Positions 1-11,391 of a stretch of 64,000 bases of DNA are shown here, piece by piece. This DNA comes from Lithospermum erythrorhizon (lineage: Eukaryota; Streptophyta; Magnoliopsida; Boraginales; Boraginaceae), in NCBI GenBank assembly GCA_019722365.1, contig JADFUC010001079.1, positions 62,001 through 126,000 of the forward strand, read 5' to 3'. The notes under the pieces are model-generated. The model worked only from the letters and a program-made list of their open reading frames with translations, was not told where the DNA came from and made no database searches. Position numbers and translations under genes: made by a program. How positions within the stretch are numbered: the stretch's first letter is position 1; every line of letters begins with the position of its first letter.

Positions 1-3000
1 CGCAAGCGTCAACACTTTTTCACTTAAACAATAAAGAAATCATGTCGCCCTTTGAGGCGATAACTTCATGAGGCCTTAAGTCGAGTATGGCCAAGAGACC
101 CTGAGCAACTTTCTGAGTGGGATGGCTCAGCGACACTCTTTGCATAGATGAGTCGGGAGATTATTCCCAAGGCGCAAAAAGTTATTTGTAACAACTCACT
201 TATTTTGCTAGGCAAATTTACAATGGGGCGGGATATATAACCATAGCCAAAATTCGGTTGCAAAATGGTTCAAACAATTGAAATACTTGAGAAATTCAAT
301 TTGCTCGATGAGCGTTAAGAACAATTGAAAGGAGGCGGTCGAGAAAGAAAGAACATTGTCATAAAAAGTACATACTTGAACATTGTCGATATTACAAAAG
401 ATGTGAAATAAAGACATATAAAAGTCTAGCTTGGGGAGGGGGCATCGCCGGCCAGGGGAAGGGGCCTCATAACCCATCATCATCACACGTCTTCGGAGGG
501 CGTCGGTCGAGCCCTAGCGGGCAGAGGTTATCTTTCCTCTTGGAACTTCGTAGTCAGCCTTGGAGGCCGAGGTGCTTCTCGCGAACTTGGCAGCCCAGTT
601 GTAAGCTCCATAAGCAGCATTAGCCCCCAAGGCATCAAGAAATCGGGAGACTTCTTGAGAACTCTCTTCACGGCTAGAGAAATGAAAAAGGTATTCTCAA
701 TGACTGGTAGCAGAAGTTCTCAACGGCCGATCATAGCTATTCAGTGTGGTTCGCGCGTCATGGGGCAGCCTCGCCAAAGGCAGTTTGCATATTACAGCCT
801 TACGGGAGGCCTAAATTTAGAAACATCTATAGCCGCTCGGTGGGTGATACGGAGATCGAAGCCGAGCTCGCCTGCTGGGCTTGTCCGCTGAATCAGCACC
901 TCGCTTGTCTTGCTACGAAGCCCAAATAAGTCACCAATGGCTATACCGATTGTTAAAGGACATTGATCCAGCTTTTACTGCGAGCTCCCTCATCTTCGCC
1001 CGGTTCCTCTTCGGCCCGAGGCAACTTTCTCCGAATGAGCTAGAGCACTTGAGGTCTTGTACCTTCCCAGAAATCGACTCTCGCGATTCAGCCGGCATTC
1101 GCGACTAAGACAAAGAGGAGAGGGTAAGTGGCGGAGAAGAGAACCACTTGAAATTAGATGACGGATGAAGGGAAAATACCTGAATAAGATGCCGGCACAT
1201 ATCTTCATAAACCTCCAGAGGGTCAAGAGTATTGGAGTAGCCTTGACCTGAAAAACCTCATGGGGACCAGCAGCGTCATACCTCATGGCGAGAGAGAAAA
1301 AAAAACCAATGGGAGTGCAGTCGACTTCGAACTTGTAATCCATAAAATGTTCCGTCCTTTACTTGAGGGGTGAGGGAGGTGAGCACCCATGCAGTGAATA
1401 ATTGGCGGCAGGCATATTTGGCTTTATCCTAACTATCGAACAAATCATGTGAAAGACAGTGATATAAAGCCAACCTAAGGGGTGAACTTGGCCGGGGGCA
1501 CGGTTGAGGGCTATTAACAACTCGTTTGCGAAGGGAGAGAGGGGAAAACGAAGACCATAGGTGAAATCTTCTACATATACACTAGTCCAACCGGGGCTTA
1601 GAGGACACTACTCGCGCATAAGCTACGATGGGCAATGCCGGTTAAACTCCGAAGGCAATCTCGCCTCGACCCGAGAGGATGGAGAAAGCCTCTCCCTAAA
1701 ATGGTGCAAAGTCACCATGTTCTTTTCTGAGGGGAGAGAATTCCTTAGGATGGTGGGGTCTACTTTGTTTACATCTCATTTCTTAGAGGTAGCGTGCTTG
1801 TCATGAGAGGTAAAAGCTCCTTATCCAGCTGGGAAGAGTAAACTTCCGCGAGAGTCCTGTAGCCGTCTTAAAATTGAGGCCTTCCTTGGTGGCTCGAATG
1901 GCCTCGCAAGCGGAGAATCCACGACATAACAAATTTTCAGCGTCGACAGAATTCACGAAACTTTCTGCAAGGTGAGGGAGAAGCAAATGTACATCTTGAA
2001 GAATGACCTCCTCCGGGGTGGTTGCTTGTGACCACGCCTCACGGAGTCTGATTATTTGGAGTATCCCGTATAATTAGGCGATTGAACAACCGGAAAGGCA
2101 GATCGGCGGGATTTAGAGGAACATAGTGAGAATTCTTGCAGAAAGGAAGAGCAAGTGAGAATCGGCTTAACGCAACGATTATCGTACTTGGAATATGGGC
2201 AACTTTTGGGAAAACTTATTAAACTCAGAAGGGTCAGCCTTTTGGGATAACCATCGAAGAACCAACCGTCGCCAGAGAAACCCCGCTACGGGCTTGTCGG
2301 ACATGACGGAGGGCAAACTCTCTCTTCGGCCGTCTTGAGGGCCCTGGGTGGGGGGATGCTGCAAGGAGGAAATAGCGTCGGAGCGAGACTCCCCCGAGGC
2401 CTCGCTTGAGGAAGCCCGAGGCATCGTTTTGGGGAAGATGATGGCCCGCAGAGGTGTGGTGGTCGAGGGACCGCCTTCATCGGAGGAAGGGGTTCTGAGG
2501 AGGTATGATGAAAAGCCATTGGGAAAAGGGGAGGAACATGCCGAGAAACGTTGAAGGGAAAGGGAATTCTTGTAGAAATTACTTTAAATGGGAATGAATG
2601 GAGAAAGAGAGGAAATAGCCAGGGGTCATTTCGCTTTTTATAAGCCGTTTTTCTTTCAATCTCCAACACGCCTCCTTCATCGTCGGTAAGGACTGCAGCA
2701 TTACACATAAGGTCTAGAAGTGTCATAAAGGGTAGTAAATGCTTGACAATTTGAAATCAATTCACAGGTACTCATCCGTTACAAAATGACTTTTGGAGTG
2801 TCCTTTCCGTAGTTTTTATCTTAAAACTGATCGAGCGATGATATATGACTATTTTATGGGTCAAGTAATATTTGTCTTAGGCCCAAATGTATGGAGTCGA
2901 AGGCTTGAGTAAACTCCTAAAGGGACACGTGTCATTTCACTCGTAAACTTGAGTAGGTAGGGGTACTCTTGAGATCACCTTATAAATATCACAACCGTTA

Positions 3001-3300
3001 AAGGTAATGTCAGCTTTAATGCAATACGTATTTATTACATAACTTAAATACTCATCACCCAACTTGATTCGTCGAATGTTTGTAGTCGTAGCCTGGCTTT
3101 TATTCCACAGCGGACTACACACACTCCGCTCGCGATCCTTTGTGGTGAGGCGAGGCTAACCCGAGGCTGCAGCGAAGAGCCATCTCAGCCACAATACGTC
3201 TCGAGAAAATCTAGATAATAATCGCGGAGTCTCCATGAGGTGAATCTGGCTTGAGGGAATCTCAGTAAATTTACCACATCACAGTATGTATTCCGTCACT
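1..3300. mobile_element. Decayed retroelement-type block
   Basis: This is GC-richer, gene-like DNA with no intact frame. It has the 'gaggcc/cgaggc' wording seen in the gypsy element at 11-20 kb. The best coding traces are on the minus strand and are described separately. No LTR, primer-binding site or pol motif was found here, so the family assignment is inferred from composition and from the antisense ORF style. From about 2740 to 3300 the sequence becomes AT-rich with nothing recognisable. Confidence 0.4.
514..2519 (-). pseudogene. Broken minus-strand ORF, gag/extra-ORF type
   Basis: The minus strand keeps coding-like pieces that change frame many times. A plausible start is at 2519, beginning MAFHHTSSEPLPPMKAVPRP. 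A middle piece near 990-1340 contains PIGFFFSLAMRYDAAGPHE. A clean C-terminal stretch ends at the stop at 514-516 and includes EVSRFLDALGANAAYGAYNW. The charged, Ser/Pro-rich start and the Ala-rich end resemble the extra ORFs or gag-like proteins of plant Ty3/gypsy Tat elements, but no domain can be named. Frameshifts and stops make it non-functional as read. It could also be a decayed host gene. Confidence 0.35.
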
Positions 3301-3856
3301 AACCAAATGTATATTCCTCGAATTCCTAATCTAACAATTCAATAGTTACTCTCTTTTGGATCTTAAAACCTCAAAATATCCATAACAATAGGATGACATC
3401 ATTTTCAATGAGAGTTACCTCTTTGAATAATGTGTTTGCAGTTAGAAGTAACAAACAAGTGGCGTAATGGATTGATGCAAGGAGTGCATCTCTTACTTGA
3501 AGAAATTCGGTCCAATGCAACTCATCGGGTCTTTTTGAATAAGTGTTTTTCGATGAGAAATAACGTTTGGAGGGATCATTGTCGTGAGAACAACACCATG
3601 ATCTATATTCATTGATCCTCAAATGCAATTCCCAAATGACTTTTATTCTTGGAGTTCAATGACTTAAATACTATAATTGAGGGCTATGAACCTCCTCATG
3701 ATCATAGTAGAAACTATTCAAGAGGAGACTTAGCATTTAGCAAGCCCTTATTATACATCCCTCATGGAACAGTTCTTTACCAGACTTCACTTCACCAAGA
3801 ATCAATGTTGTCATAATATTTTATATTACAACTACTGGATCCTTTTATTAGATTTA
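3301..3856. other. Intergenic, nothing recognised
   Basis: The sequence is AT-rich with only short frames on opposite strands at 3371-3628 that shadow each other. I see no motif, repeat or splice pattern that supports a gene. Confidence 0.5.
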
Positions 3857-4445
3857 GAGGGTGTTTGGATAGCTTATTTTTTTTTAGCTTATAAGTAATG
3901 ATACGGTTTATAAGTAGGTCAGTCTATAAGTTATCAAAATTGTTTGATTTGTTTGACTAATATAAACATAAGTTGATAGAATTTTTTTAAAGTTATAGAA
4001 AGGGTAAAATGAGCATAAGGGATGTCTTGTTATATATCGGCTTTTTATCTTTTTCCATGATATAAATAAATTAGTAATTTAATATTTAAAAGAATAAAAA
4101 ATAACTATAACTAAAAATTATATTTTATGACTAAAAATATAATATTTATTTATTTTTTATTTTCAATAAAGAGTAAAATCTTAAAAAATTAGTATCTTAA
4201 AAATTATATATTTATTAAATGAAGGATAAATAAGATATAAAGTTAAATATTAAGGGGGTAATTAAGTACATTAGTTGATCAAACCAACATAAGTTGGAGC
4301 AAAAAGTTGGAAAAAAGTTAGTATTCTTTACTTTTTTTATTTATTTTATAAGTAACACATTGAACTTGCTAGCCAAACACGTGATTTTGGCAAAATCAAC
4401 TTATAAATTGATTTTGACAAAAAATAAACTTAGCCAAACACCCTC
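3857..4445. mobile_element. Tourist-like (PIF/Harbinger) MITE
   Basis: The left end reads GAGGGTGTTTGGATAGCTTA and the right end is its imperfect inverse, ending CCAAACACCCTC. The element is flanked on both sides by TTA (3854-3856 and 4446-4448), the 3-bp target duplication of PIF/Harbinger elements. The 589-bp interior is AT-rich and non-coding. Family knowledge: the GGGTGTTTGG-type terminus and TTA duplication define Tourist-like MITEs. Autonomous transposase is not present here. Confidence 0.8.
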
Positions 4446-5186
4446 TTAGTCTAGATAATTCCTACAAGCTTTGTGAAGAACAAGAATGTAAAAAAAGTGC
4501 TTGAAAAGGTACCATAAAAAATTGCAACATTTTGTGATCAACGGACACGAGACATTTTTTGAATCTTCATGATAGACCAAACAATTCTCAAACACAAGAC
4601 TATAATGGTTTGAATTCTAAGTCATTGCCAATTGTGTATTTAACTATTAAAAAGTTACAGGTGTTTTAATTCCACTTTTAGATGATGGAAATCCATCTCT
4701 ACTAGTGGAGAACCATTGTAATAAAAAGATAAAAGTGGGTATGAATAGAGAACAGAGCTGCATACATCAAAAGTATGGTACAAGAAGAACTACAGACCTT
4801 CATTTACCTACTCCATCCCTCTTAAACATCCTGCTGAAGTACCTCTTTATCATGTGCCAACGTCTCAACAGCTCTTAATGTCAAGAAAATAGAAGAGTCA
4901 GAATAGCACTGGGAGAAGTAACAATCACTACAAATGGTATACTCTTCCTATAACAACCTTGCATCATGGGTGACAATTCGCGGTAGGTACATATATTGTA
5001 CATAATACAGACTCTCCGAGTAGATGGAGAAAACTTCATTAACTCTTAAACGACATTAATATATGGTACATGAAAAACCGAGAGCCTCGTTTATACTGCT
5101 CTCCGTGAGATCTTCTTGCTGAAGGTGCCTTTTCTCTGTTGGCGCTACTGGAAAACAAAAGGAATGGTTTTGATGAGAGTAAATCA
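4446..5186. other. 3' flank of GT14 gene
   Basis: This stretch follows the stop codon of the minus-strand GT14 gene. It should hold the 3' UTR, at about 4950-5186, and intergenic sequence. No ORF or repeat could be supported. Confidence 0.4.
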
Positions 5187-8100
5187 CTATTGGCACTGTT
5201 TCCGGAAATTGTCACTTGATAAGAGTGAGCTGATCAGTTTTTCCAGCCTCTTTGCACCACTGCTAGGTCTCAGGACTGTAATGTTGCCCACATGAGAACA
5301 TGGATCAGAACCATTTTCGCGGCTTCCTATACACCACCCTCCAGGAACAACCATACCTTCACCTCGTTCAAGAAGTTCAGAATCAATCCTGCCCAGCACT
5401 GGATCCTCACGGTGGAACTTTCTTGCAAAAGGGGCGTTGCTATCCACCATCCTTTGCATGTCATCCATGGTGAGGTAGTGAGGATGCTGTTTCGGAGGGT
5501 TGTCCCATGATATGAAGTGGAGATCACTGTTTACGGTAGTGTTACGAAAATCCTCAGCATTGCAGACGACAGTATGAAAATAACCTTCTGGTGATGAAAG
5601 AAAATTGGCGTAGTACATGAGGGCAGTTCTTGGTAAGTTGTCCCATCCCCACAGAGTGAAATCCATGAAGGGCCGAGATAATACCATCCAAGCAGATCCT
5701 ACAAGTGAATGAAGTAAGGTAAGTAACACCATTTTTACAGGTCATATCATATTTGAATTGCCTAGTTAGAAAGATCAGAGAAAAAAAACTGTTGAGCAGT
5801 TTCAGAACTTATTTATATCTTAGTCTACCTCCAGCAAAAGACAAAGCTATATTCCCAGATCAACTAAGCTATTCAACACCTTGAGAACCAGCCATGAGAG
5901 CTTGTATGTCAACATATCAAAGATATATATCAACAGCTGAGCATTTCACTTTGTATTAAGTAAATGACCGTAAGGTTACAAAACTAGGATGTCTAGTATA
6001 CAGACTGTTGTATAACATGAAAGCAATTGCATTATCAGAATAAGTTGCCTTCATGGACACCTTTGGAGAAGAGTTCTCCATAATCTCAAGTAGATTAATA
6101 TTCACAGGACTGTTTTTGTGGATCTATCAAATAATAGAAACACCAGCAGCATAACAACTTCCCCTTCAATAGTACATAAATGATAAATTAGTGCAATAAA
6201 CTCTACATGTGCTCATAATAAAAGAATTCCCTTGATTTCAAATCCGTTTCCCTATCACTTTATTCAAATCCATTGACTGGATGCAATATTCAAGCCACTT
6301 AATCTACAACAATAACGAAGTTGGAATTTTAGACTAATATATCAGTATATTTAGAATCTGCAAAAACGCTTTGGTCCTTTTCAATTAATACCAGTAGCAT
6401 TATGGGTATCAATCAAGTAATCATTGACCTGAAAACTAAAATTGCAAGATAAATTAGACAAACTCATGCATGTAGTATTGTGTGTTTCACAAAATCAATG
6501 ATTTCTTTCTAAATTATATCATTACAGATGTTAAAGACATAAAATTATAATGAAGTTTGGGTTCTGTTACAGCTGACAAAATGATGATAGCTAAATTCTT
6601 GATACTTTTCAAGTGTGAACTGTGAACCAATATCCTTCAAATCATTCCCCTTGTTCCAGAATATACGGCACATACAATAAGAATGATATTTCTGTGGATA
6701 TGCAATTCGTTTTTTAAAACCATTCGTTTTTTAAAACCATTCACTTTATCTAGACAGAAATTTTTACAATAAGAATGATATTTCTGTTGGACAAATATCT
6801 TATCTAGACAGAAATTTTACCAATCCAACAAGCTTATGCTGTGATGAAATTTCACAAAATTGATCATCAAATTGCAGTTCCAGCAAAACATATATTATCC
6901 ATGTGATATCCTTCCCAAACAGATACAATGGATCTTGTTATAGTCCAATTTGACTATTCTGGTAACAGGACAGCAACCATAAGTAACAAACATAACCAAT
7001 ATCCAAGACATAAGGGGAAATCATTTAAAACTAGGTCAAGGATAAAGCGGAGAGCACGATCTGTGACATAATCACGTTGTCGTGATTTAGATAAGTAAAT
7101 CAGAAAGAAAAAAACCTTGGAGATCTTATTTTACTCCAATAATGTCATTTATGACAGCTTTCCATGTCCTATGGAGTCAAAGATTTTACATTCTATGGCT
7201 CTTAGATATAATGGAATAAATCAAAATGGTTCATTACACTACCTACACTTGTAGATAGTGTTGGCACTTCACTCTTGGGCCAATTCGGAAACAGCACTGT
7301 TTTCAAAGGGGTAAGGCCGGGTGATTACTATCCGACCTCCTTACCTGTTTAGGCGGGGGAGCATTCGGAGAGCATTGAAGCATGTTGATGTTGAATGTCA
7401 TTTACGACTAAGGTAAGCGAAGGGAAGTTATAATGGAAGCATGAGACAACTTTGATGCAATTGTATGTTTGAAGTGAACTACGATTGTCAATTTCAGTTA
7501 GTTAAATCATTAGCAGTGTCCAGCTAACTTAATGAGCCGTTTATGCAATTTCAGTAAATGCTATGATGAAAACTCACATAGAAGAACAAGGCATGAAAAG
7601 AACAATGAAAAATAAGGGAGGAAATGGCACATTACACTAACAATGCTTCTTATCTATTGTGAAGTAGCAGATGGTCTTAGTACTTTATGTCAGTCAATTA
7701 GGAGTAACAATGACCAGCACTGTATCATGGGGGAATGAGTTAATCTTAGCAAGTATCCCTCTCGCCAGCACCGGGTAGAACTCTTTAGAAGAAATAAAAT
7801 AAACTCTTAGAGTTGTTCCATCAACTAAACTGTGTGCTGAAGGAAGATCGCGAAAACTCTATTATCGGTTAGTAGAGTGCAACTTATTTGTGTGTTCATT
7901 TAGTAGTGCAAATTATGTCGGTGTTATAAAGTGTGCAAATTACCCCTATGTCTCCCAAAAGACTAATGGGGTATGACTCAAAAGGGGATCTTTTAGGACA
8001 CAAAAGGTGTAATTTGCACACTTTTAAAAGGCACAAGGGGATAAATTATTCGTTTTGATAACACTCGAGTAATAAGCACTTTTGAGAGGGATTATTAAAT

Positions 8101-10802
8101 TGCACTTTACCCACGCATCATGCCACATCAATTTATCAAAATCAGTACCAACTAATTCAATGATAGGCAGATTCTATGAAGTTCAAGACCACAAGTCTGC
8201 AGGCATGAGTGCTCTTACTTATGCTCATCAGTTCTGTTCACTTAGAGGTCGGTTTGGCTTTGATGTTAATGTTCATCAGCTCCAGGAAGTGTAAATACTA
8301 AATCCACATTATTCTACAACAATAAAGAAGTTGTAACTTTAGACTAAAATATATCACTATATTTCTGCCAAAAGGCTTTGATCTTTTTTAATTAATACGG
8401 GTAGAATTATGGGTATTATTCAAATAATCGTTACCTGAACAAAACAAAGCTAAAATTGTAACACGGGAGAAATTAGACAAATAATGAACCCCGTATTATG
8501 TGTTTCACAAAGTTATCAATGATTTCTTACGAAATTATATAATTACAGATAACGAAGTCAAACTAAAATTATAATGAGTTATTGGGTTCTTTTACAGCTG
8601 ACAAAATGTCGATAGCAAGTTTCTTGATACTTTTAAAGTGCAAACCATTATCCTTTAAAGCATTCAATTTTTTTCCAGAATATGTGAACAGATACAATAA
8701 GAAAGACATTTCTGTGATATACAATTCGTTTTTCAAAAGCATTCGCTTTAAAAAAAAAATCATCAGCTTACTCAAGATAATGTTCATTACTTTGGTTCTT
8801 GGAGAGATTAAAAGGACAAATATCGTATCGAGACAGAAATTTTACTAATCCAATAAGCTTATGGGTGATGAAGGTTCATAAAATTGATCACAAAACCGTA
8901 GTTCTATAAATAAAAACATCACTCCTCAATCCCACCAGTCGTCGAGCTTTTTGAGAACTTTTTGTTCATCTCTTGAAACTTTTGGCGTAGATATTTTGTT
9001 TGTATTGTATAATACTTGATAAGCTATATCGATAAAAATTAGAACAGCTATTTCCGTTGATATATTTTTTATAAAATATTATATAACGCAAAAAGCAAAA
9101 TATATTTAAGGTCAAAGTTCGAAAAATGAGCAATTTAAAAGTGAATGCTGGGATGAAGCCTGTATACAATGGAACTTGTTATAGTCCAATTTGACTATTC
9201 TGGTAACAGGTCAGCAACCATAAGTAACAAACATAACCAATACCCAATACATAATGATAAATCACTCCAGACTCGGTAAAATACAAGGTGGAGAGTGACA
9301 ATCTGTGGCATCATGAAGTTATATAGATTTAGATAAGCAAATCACAAAGAAGAAACCTTTGATATCTTATTTTACTCCAATAGTGTCATCTGTGACTAAG
9401 CTAAGAGAAGGGAAGTTACTGGAAACAGGAGATAACTTTGATGTGTCTGACTTGAACTATGCTTGTCTATTTCAGTTAGTTAAATGATTAGCAGTATCCA
9501 GCTAACTTAAAGAGCTGTTTAAGCAATTTCAGTAAGTGCTATGATGAAAACTCACATAGAAGAACCAAGGCATGAACAGAAGAAATAAGGGCGGAAATGG
9601 CTCATAACACAACCTACGCTTCTTATCTATTACGAGTAGTAGATAGTCCTAGCACTTCCTCTTGGGTCCGTTCGGAAACAGGCTCCCTCCTATCACAGCG
9701 TAAGGTTGTATAATATCCGACCCCTCTTACCTCGCTCAGGTGGGATCCTCTTTAGAGGCATGTTGTATGTGAAGAGTTGGATAAACAACTAATGGATTAA
9801 AATTATACCTGTGAAGAGCTTAAATGCTGTCGGCACACTTCTTTTTTGTGTAATCCAATAAACATCGGACTTCTTTGTCAAATACAACCCCGGATCAACA
9901 ATTATCGGTTTTGCTCTCTGGGACCTACACAAGTTGATTAAGATTATTCGAAAAGCAATGTCACTACTTCTAGTTAATCAAATATCATCTGAAACACCAC
10001 TGCATATGCGAATGTTACTTACTCTTTCCACCCAATATTACTTGTATGATCAATGAAATTAAGATCCCTTGGCAAATCCCAAAATGTATGAAGCAAATCT
10101 GATCAACCATCACAAAATCCATAATCAGATAACCAAACCAATCAAATACATTCCAATATAATTCAGAATTCCAAAAACAAGACATGTAAAAAATAACAGA
10201 AATCGCATAAATTTACCATCTTGAGTAACAAGAGGGTAATCCGAGGCACTAAGATTGATGAACCAATCCCAATCACCACCTTCCCTCAACAAAATCGCGG
10301 CAGCGTGAAGCGTATTGGCCACCATAGTCGGCCCCCGATACGTGACCAAATTCGCCTTAGTAATCATTCTAACATTCTTGAATCTACCAATCAAATCATG
10401 ACTCATCACAAACTGATGCAGATCAAGCCTCTCCTCACTAGAAGCCTCTGCATCAAGATGCACCACATACTGATTCCCTGGATGGTAAAGTGCCAACAAC
10501 GTCCTCTTCAACGAAACCCCGTCCCCCGAAGAGCCCGAAATCAAATAAGCGAATCGAGGGGGAGGGGGGGCAGAAGAAACTGGTAAAGGGTGCAACTTTG
10601 ACTCAATAAAAATGGAATTTGAAGAGGCAGTAGAGTAGTAACGATAAAGGGGGAGTAAAGGGGTCCCATCAGATGAGCTTAAGGTTGCAAGAAACAACAA
10701 AAACAATGAAACAATTGAACCTACAGCTAATGGAAAGATCCATTTTTTCTCCATTGTATGTGGATGTCGAATATTCAAGTAATAGTTCTTCAACTTCTTC
10801 AT
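5187..10802 (-). CDS. GT14 beta-glucuronosyltransferase (GlcAT14-like)
   Basis: Four exons: 10217-10802, 10023-10098, 9809-9924 and 5187-5698, all with GT..AG borders and matching phases, giving 429 aa. The start MKKLKNYYLNIRHPH fits the N-terminus of the Arabidopsis GlcAT14 group, so the upstream Met is preferred to Met17. Residues about 20-40 form one membrane anchor (WIFPLAVGSIVSLFLLFLAT), giving a type II Golgi protein. The Core-2/I-branching (GT14) domain follows from FAYLISGSSGDG (about 83) through ANLVTYRGPTMVANTLHAA, DWDWFINLSASDYPL and WGWDNLPRT to PGGWCIGSRENGSDPCS. Family role: adding glucuronic acid to beta-galactan side chains of arabinogalactan proteins. No frame break is seen, and the length is normal for the family. 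The third intron is about 4.1 kb. Substrate specificity is inferred from homologs. Confidence 0.93.
6300..7690. repeat. Intron duplication, copy A
   Basis: This part of GT14 intron 3 is a diverged direct copy of 8306-9660. Shared anchors include 'tagtccaatttgactattct' (6942 and 9182), 'cagcaaccataagtaacaaa' and 'gctatgatgaaaactcacat' (7559 and 9538), in the same order. Copy A carries a SINE-like insertion at 7156-7393 that copy B lacks. The material near 7618-7690 looks like the start of another SINE copy, cut short. The insertion order is inferred from these differences. Confidence 0.85.
7156..7393 (+). mobile_element. SINE-like retroposon in GT14 intron, copy 1
   Basis: This 238-bp insert is flanked by near-identical 15-bp target duplications (7141-7155 'aatgtcatttatgac' and 7394-7408 'aatgtcatttacgac'). 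It shares the segment 'ataatggaataaatcaaaat' and 'cttcactcttggg' with the copy at 47210-47470. It ends in a GTTGATGTTG tail, similar to the (GTT)n end of the plant Au/TS SINE types. The duplicated intron segment B retains the empty site near 9382-9398. The head has no clear tRNA match, so the SINE label rests on size, tail and target duplication. Confidence 0.75.
7870..8113. mobile_element. Foldback MITE with AAGTGCAA-type ends
   Basis: The two halves are inverted copies. 'gtgtgcaaattacccctatg' near 7931 pairs with the inverse of the stretch ending near 8020 ('tgtaatttgcacac'). The outer ends 'agagtgcaacttat' and the inverse of 'attaaattgcacttt' also pair. It is non-coding and lies between the two intron duplications. 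Superfamily and target duplication could not be fixed, and the borders are approximate. Confidence 0.6.
8306..9660. repeat. Intron duplication, copy B
   Basis: This is the second diverged copy of the GT14 intron 3 segment; see 6300-7690. It starts with 'attctacaacaataaagaag' opposite 'aatctacaacaataacgaag' in copy A. It preserves the pre-insertion state of the 7156-7393 retroposon site. Confidence 0.85.
9585..9772 (+). mobile_element. SINE-like retroposon, older copy
   Basis: This is a diverged relative of the 7156 and 47210 inserts. It contains 'cacttcctcttgggtccgtt', 'cggaaacaggctccctcc', 'ccgacccctcttacctcgct' and 'gaggcatgttgtatgtg', in the family order. No clean target duplication was seen. 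Copy A holds only the first part of the same element (7618-7690), so it probably predates the intron duplication. Confidence 0.55.
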
Positions 10803-10864
10803 AGTAATTGGGGTTTTTTAGCATAAAGATTGAATCTTTTTGTTGTTTTTTCAAATGGGTTTGC

Positions 10865-10945
10865 CCCAATTTTGCAGTAAATAATCTACAACAAAATGGT
10901 AATTTTGCAGTAAATAATCTACAAGAAAATGGTAATTTTGAGGTG
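10865..10945. repeat. Short tandem duplication in GT14 leader
   Basis: A unit of about 33-39 bp ('gcagtaaataatctacaa' plus 'aaaatggtaatttt') is present twice, just upstream of the GT14 start codon and probably in the 5' leader or proximal promoter of the minus-strand gene. Confidence 0.7.
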
Positions 10946-11080
10946 GGTAGATTAAACAGTACCTCAAAAAAGGTTGAATTTTCGGGGTTATTTCTTCAAT
11001 CTTTGTATATTCTTTATCTTGAATAAATAATTTGAGGTTTTGTGTTGAAGATTTGATTCTTTGCTTCACCGTTGGTGGTT

Positions 11081-11117
11081 AGGGTGGGGGTGGGGGGTGG
11101 GGGTGGGGGGTGGGGGT
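11081..11117 (+). promoter_or_regulatory. G-run tract, possible quadruplex
   Basis: Seven G-runs of three to six bases follow each other, separated by single T or short spacers ('agggtgggggtggggggtgg' onward). The tract lies about 280 bp upstream of the GT14 start and is C-rich on the gene's coding strand. Its pattern fits a G-quadruplex motif. A regulatory role is inference only. Confidence 0.5.
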
Positions 11118-11391
11118 GCACATATGAGGGAGGGATAATTTCCAAGACTCGTGACTTTTGATTTGCTGTATTTTCAGATCTCTCCAACTACATAAAGTGT
11201 GATTAAAGCTTAATAAGTCAAATTATCCATTAGCTAACTTGTGGAGTGTGGACACATTTAACGAATTTGGAATTGTACTCAATTCAATTGATTTGGTTAA
11301 CTTTTTTGGAATAGTAACGATGATCTTGAAGCTCACTTGTGGAGTGTGGACACTTTTTTGGAATTGTACTCAATTCAATTGATTAGGCCCA

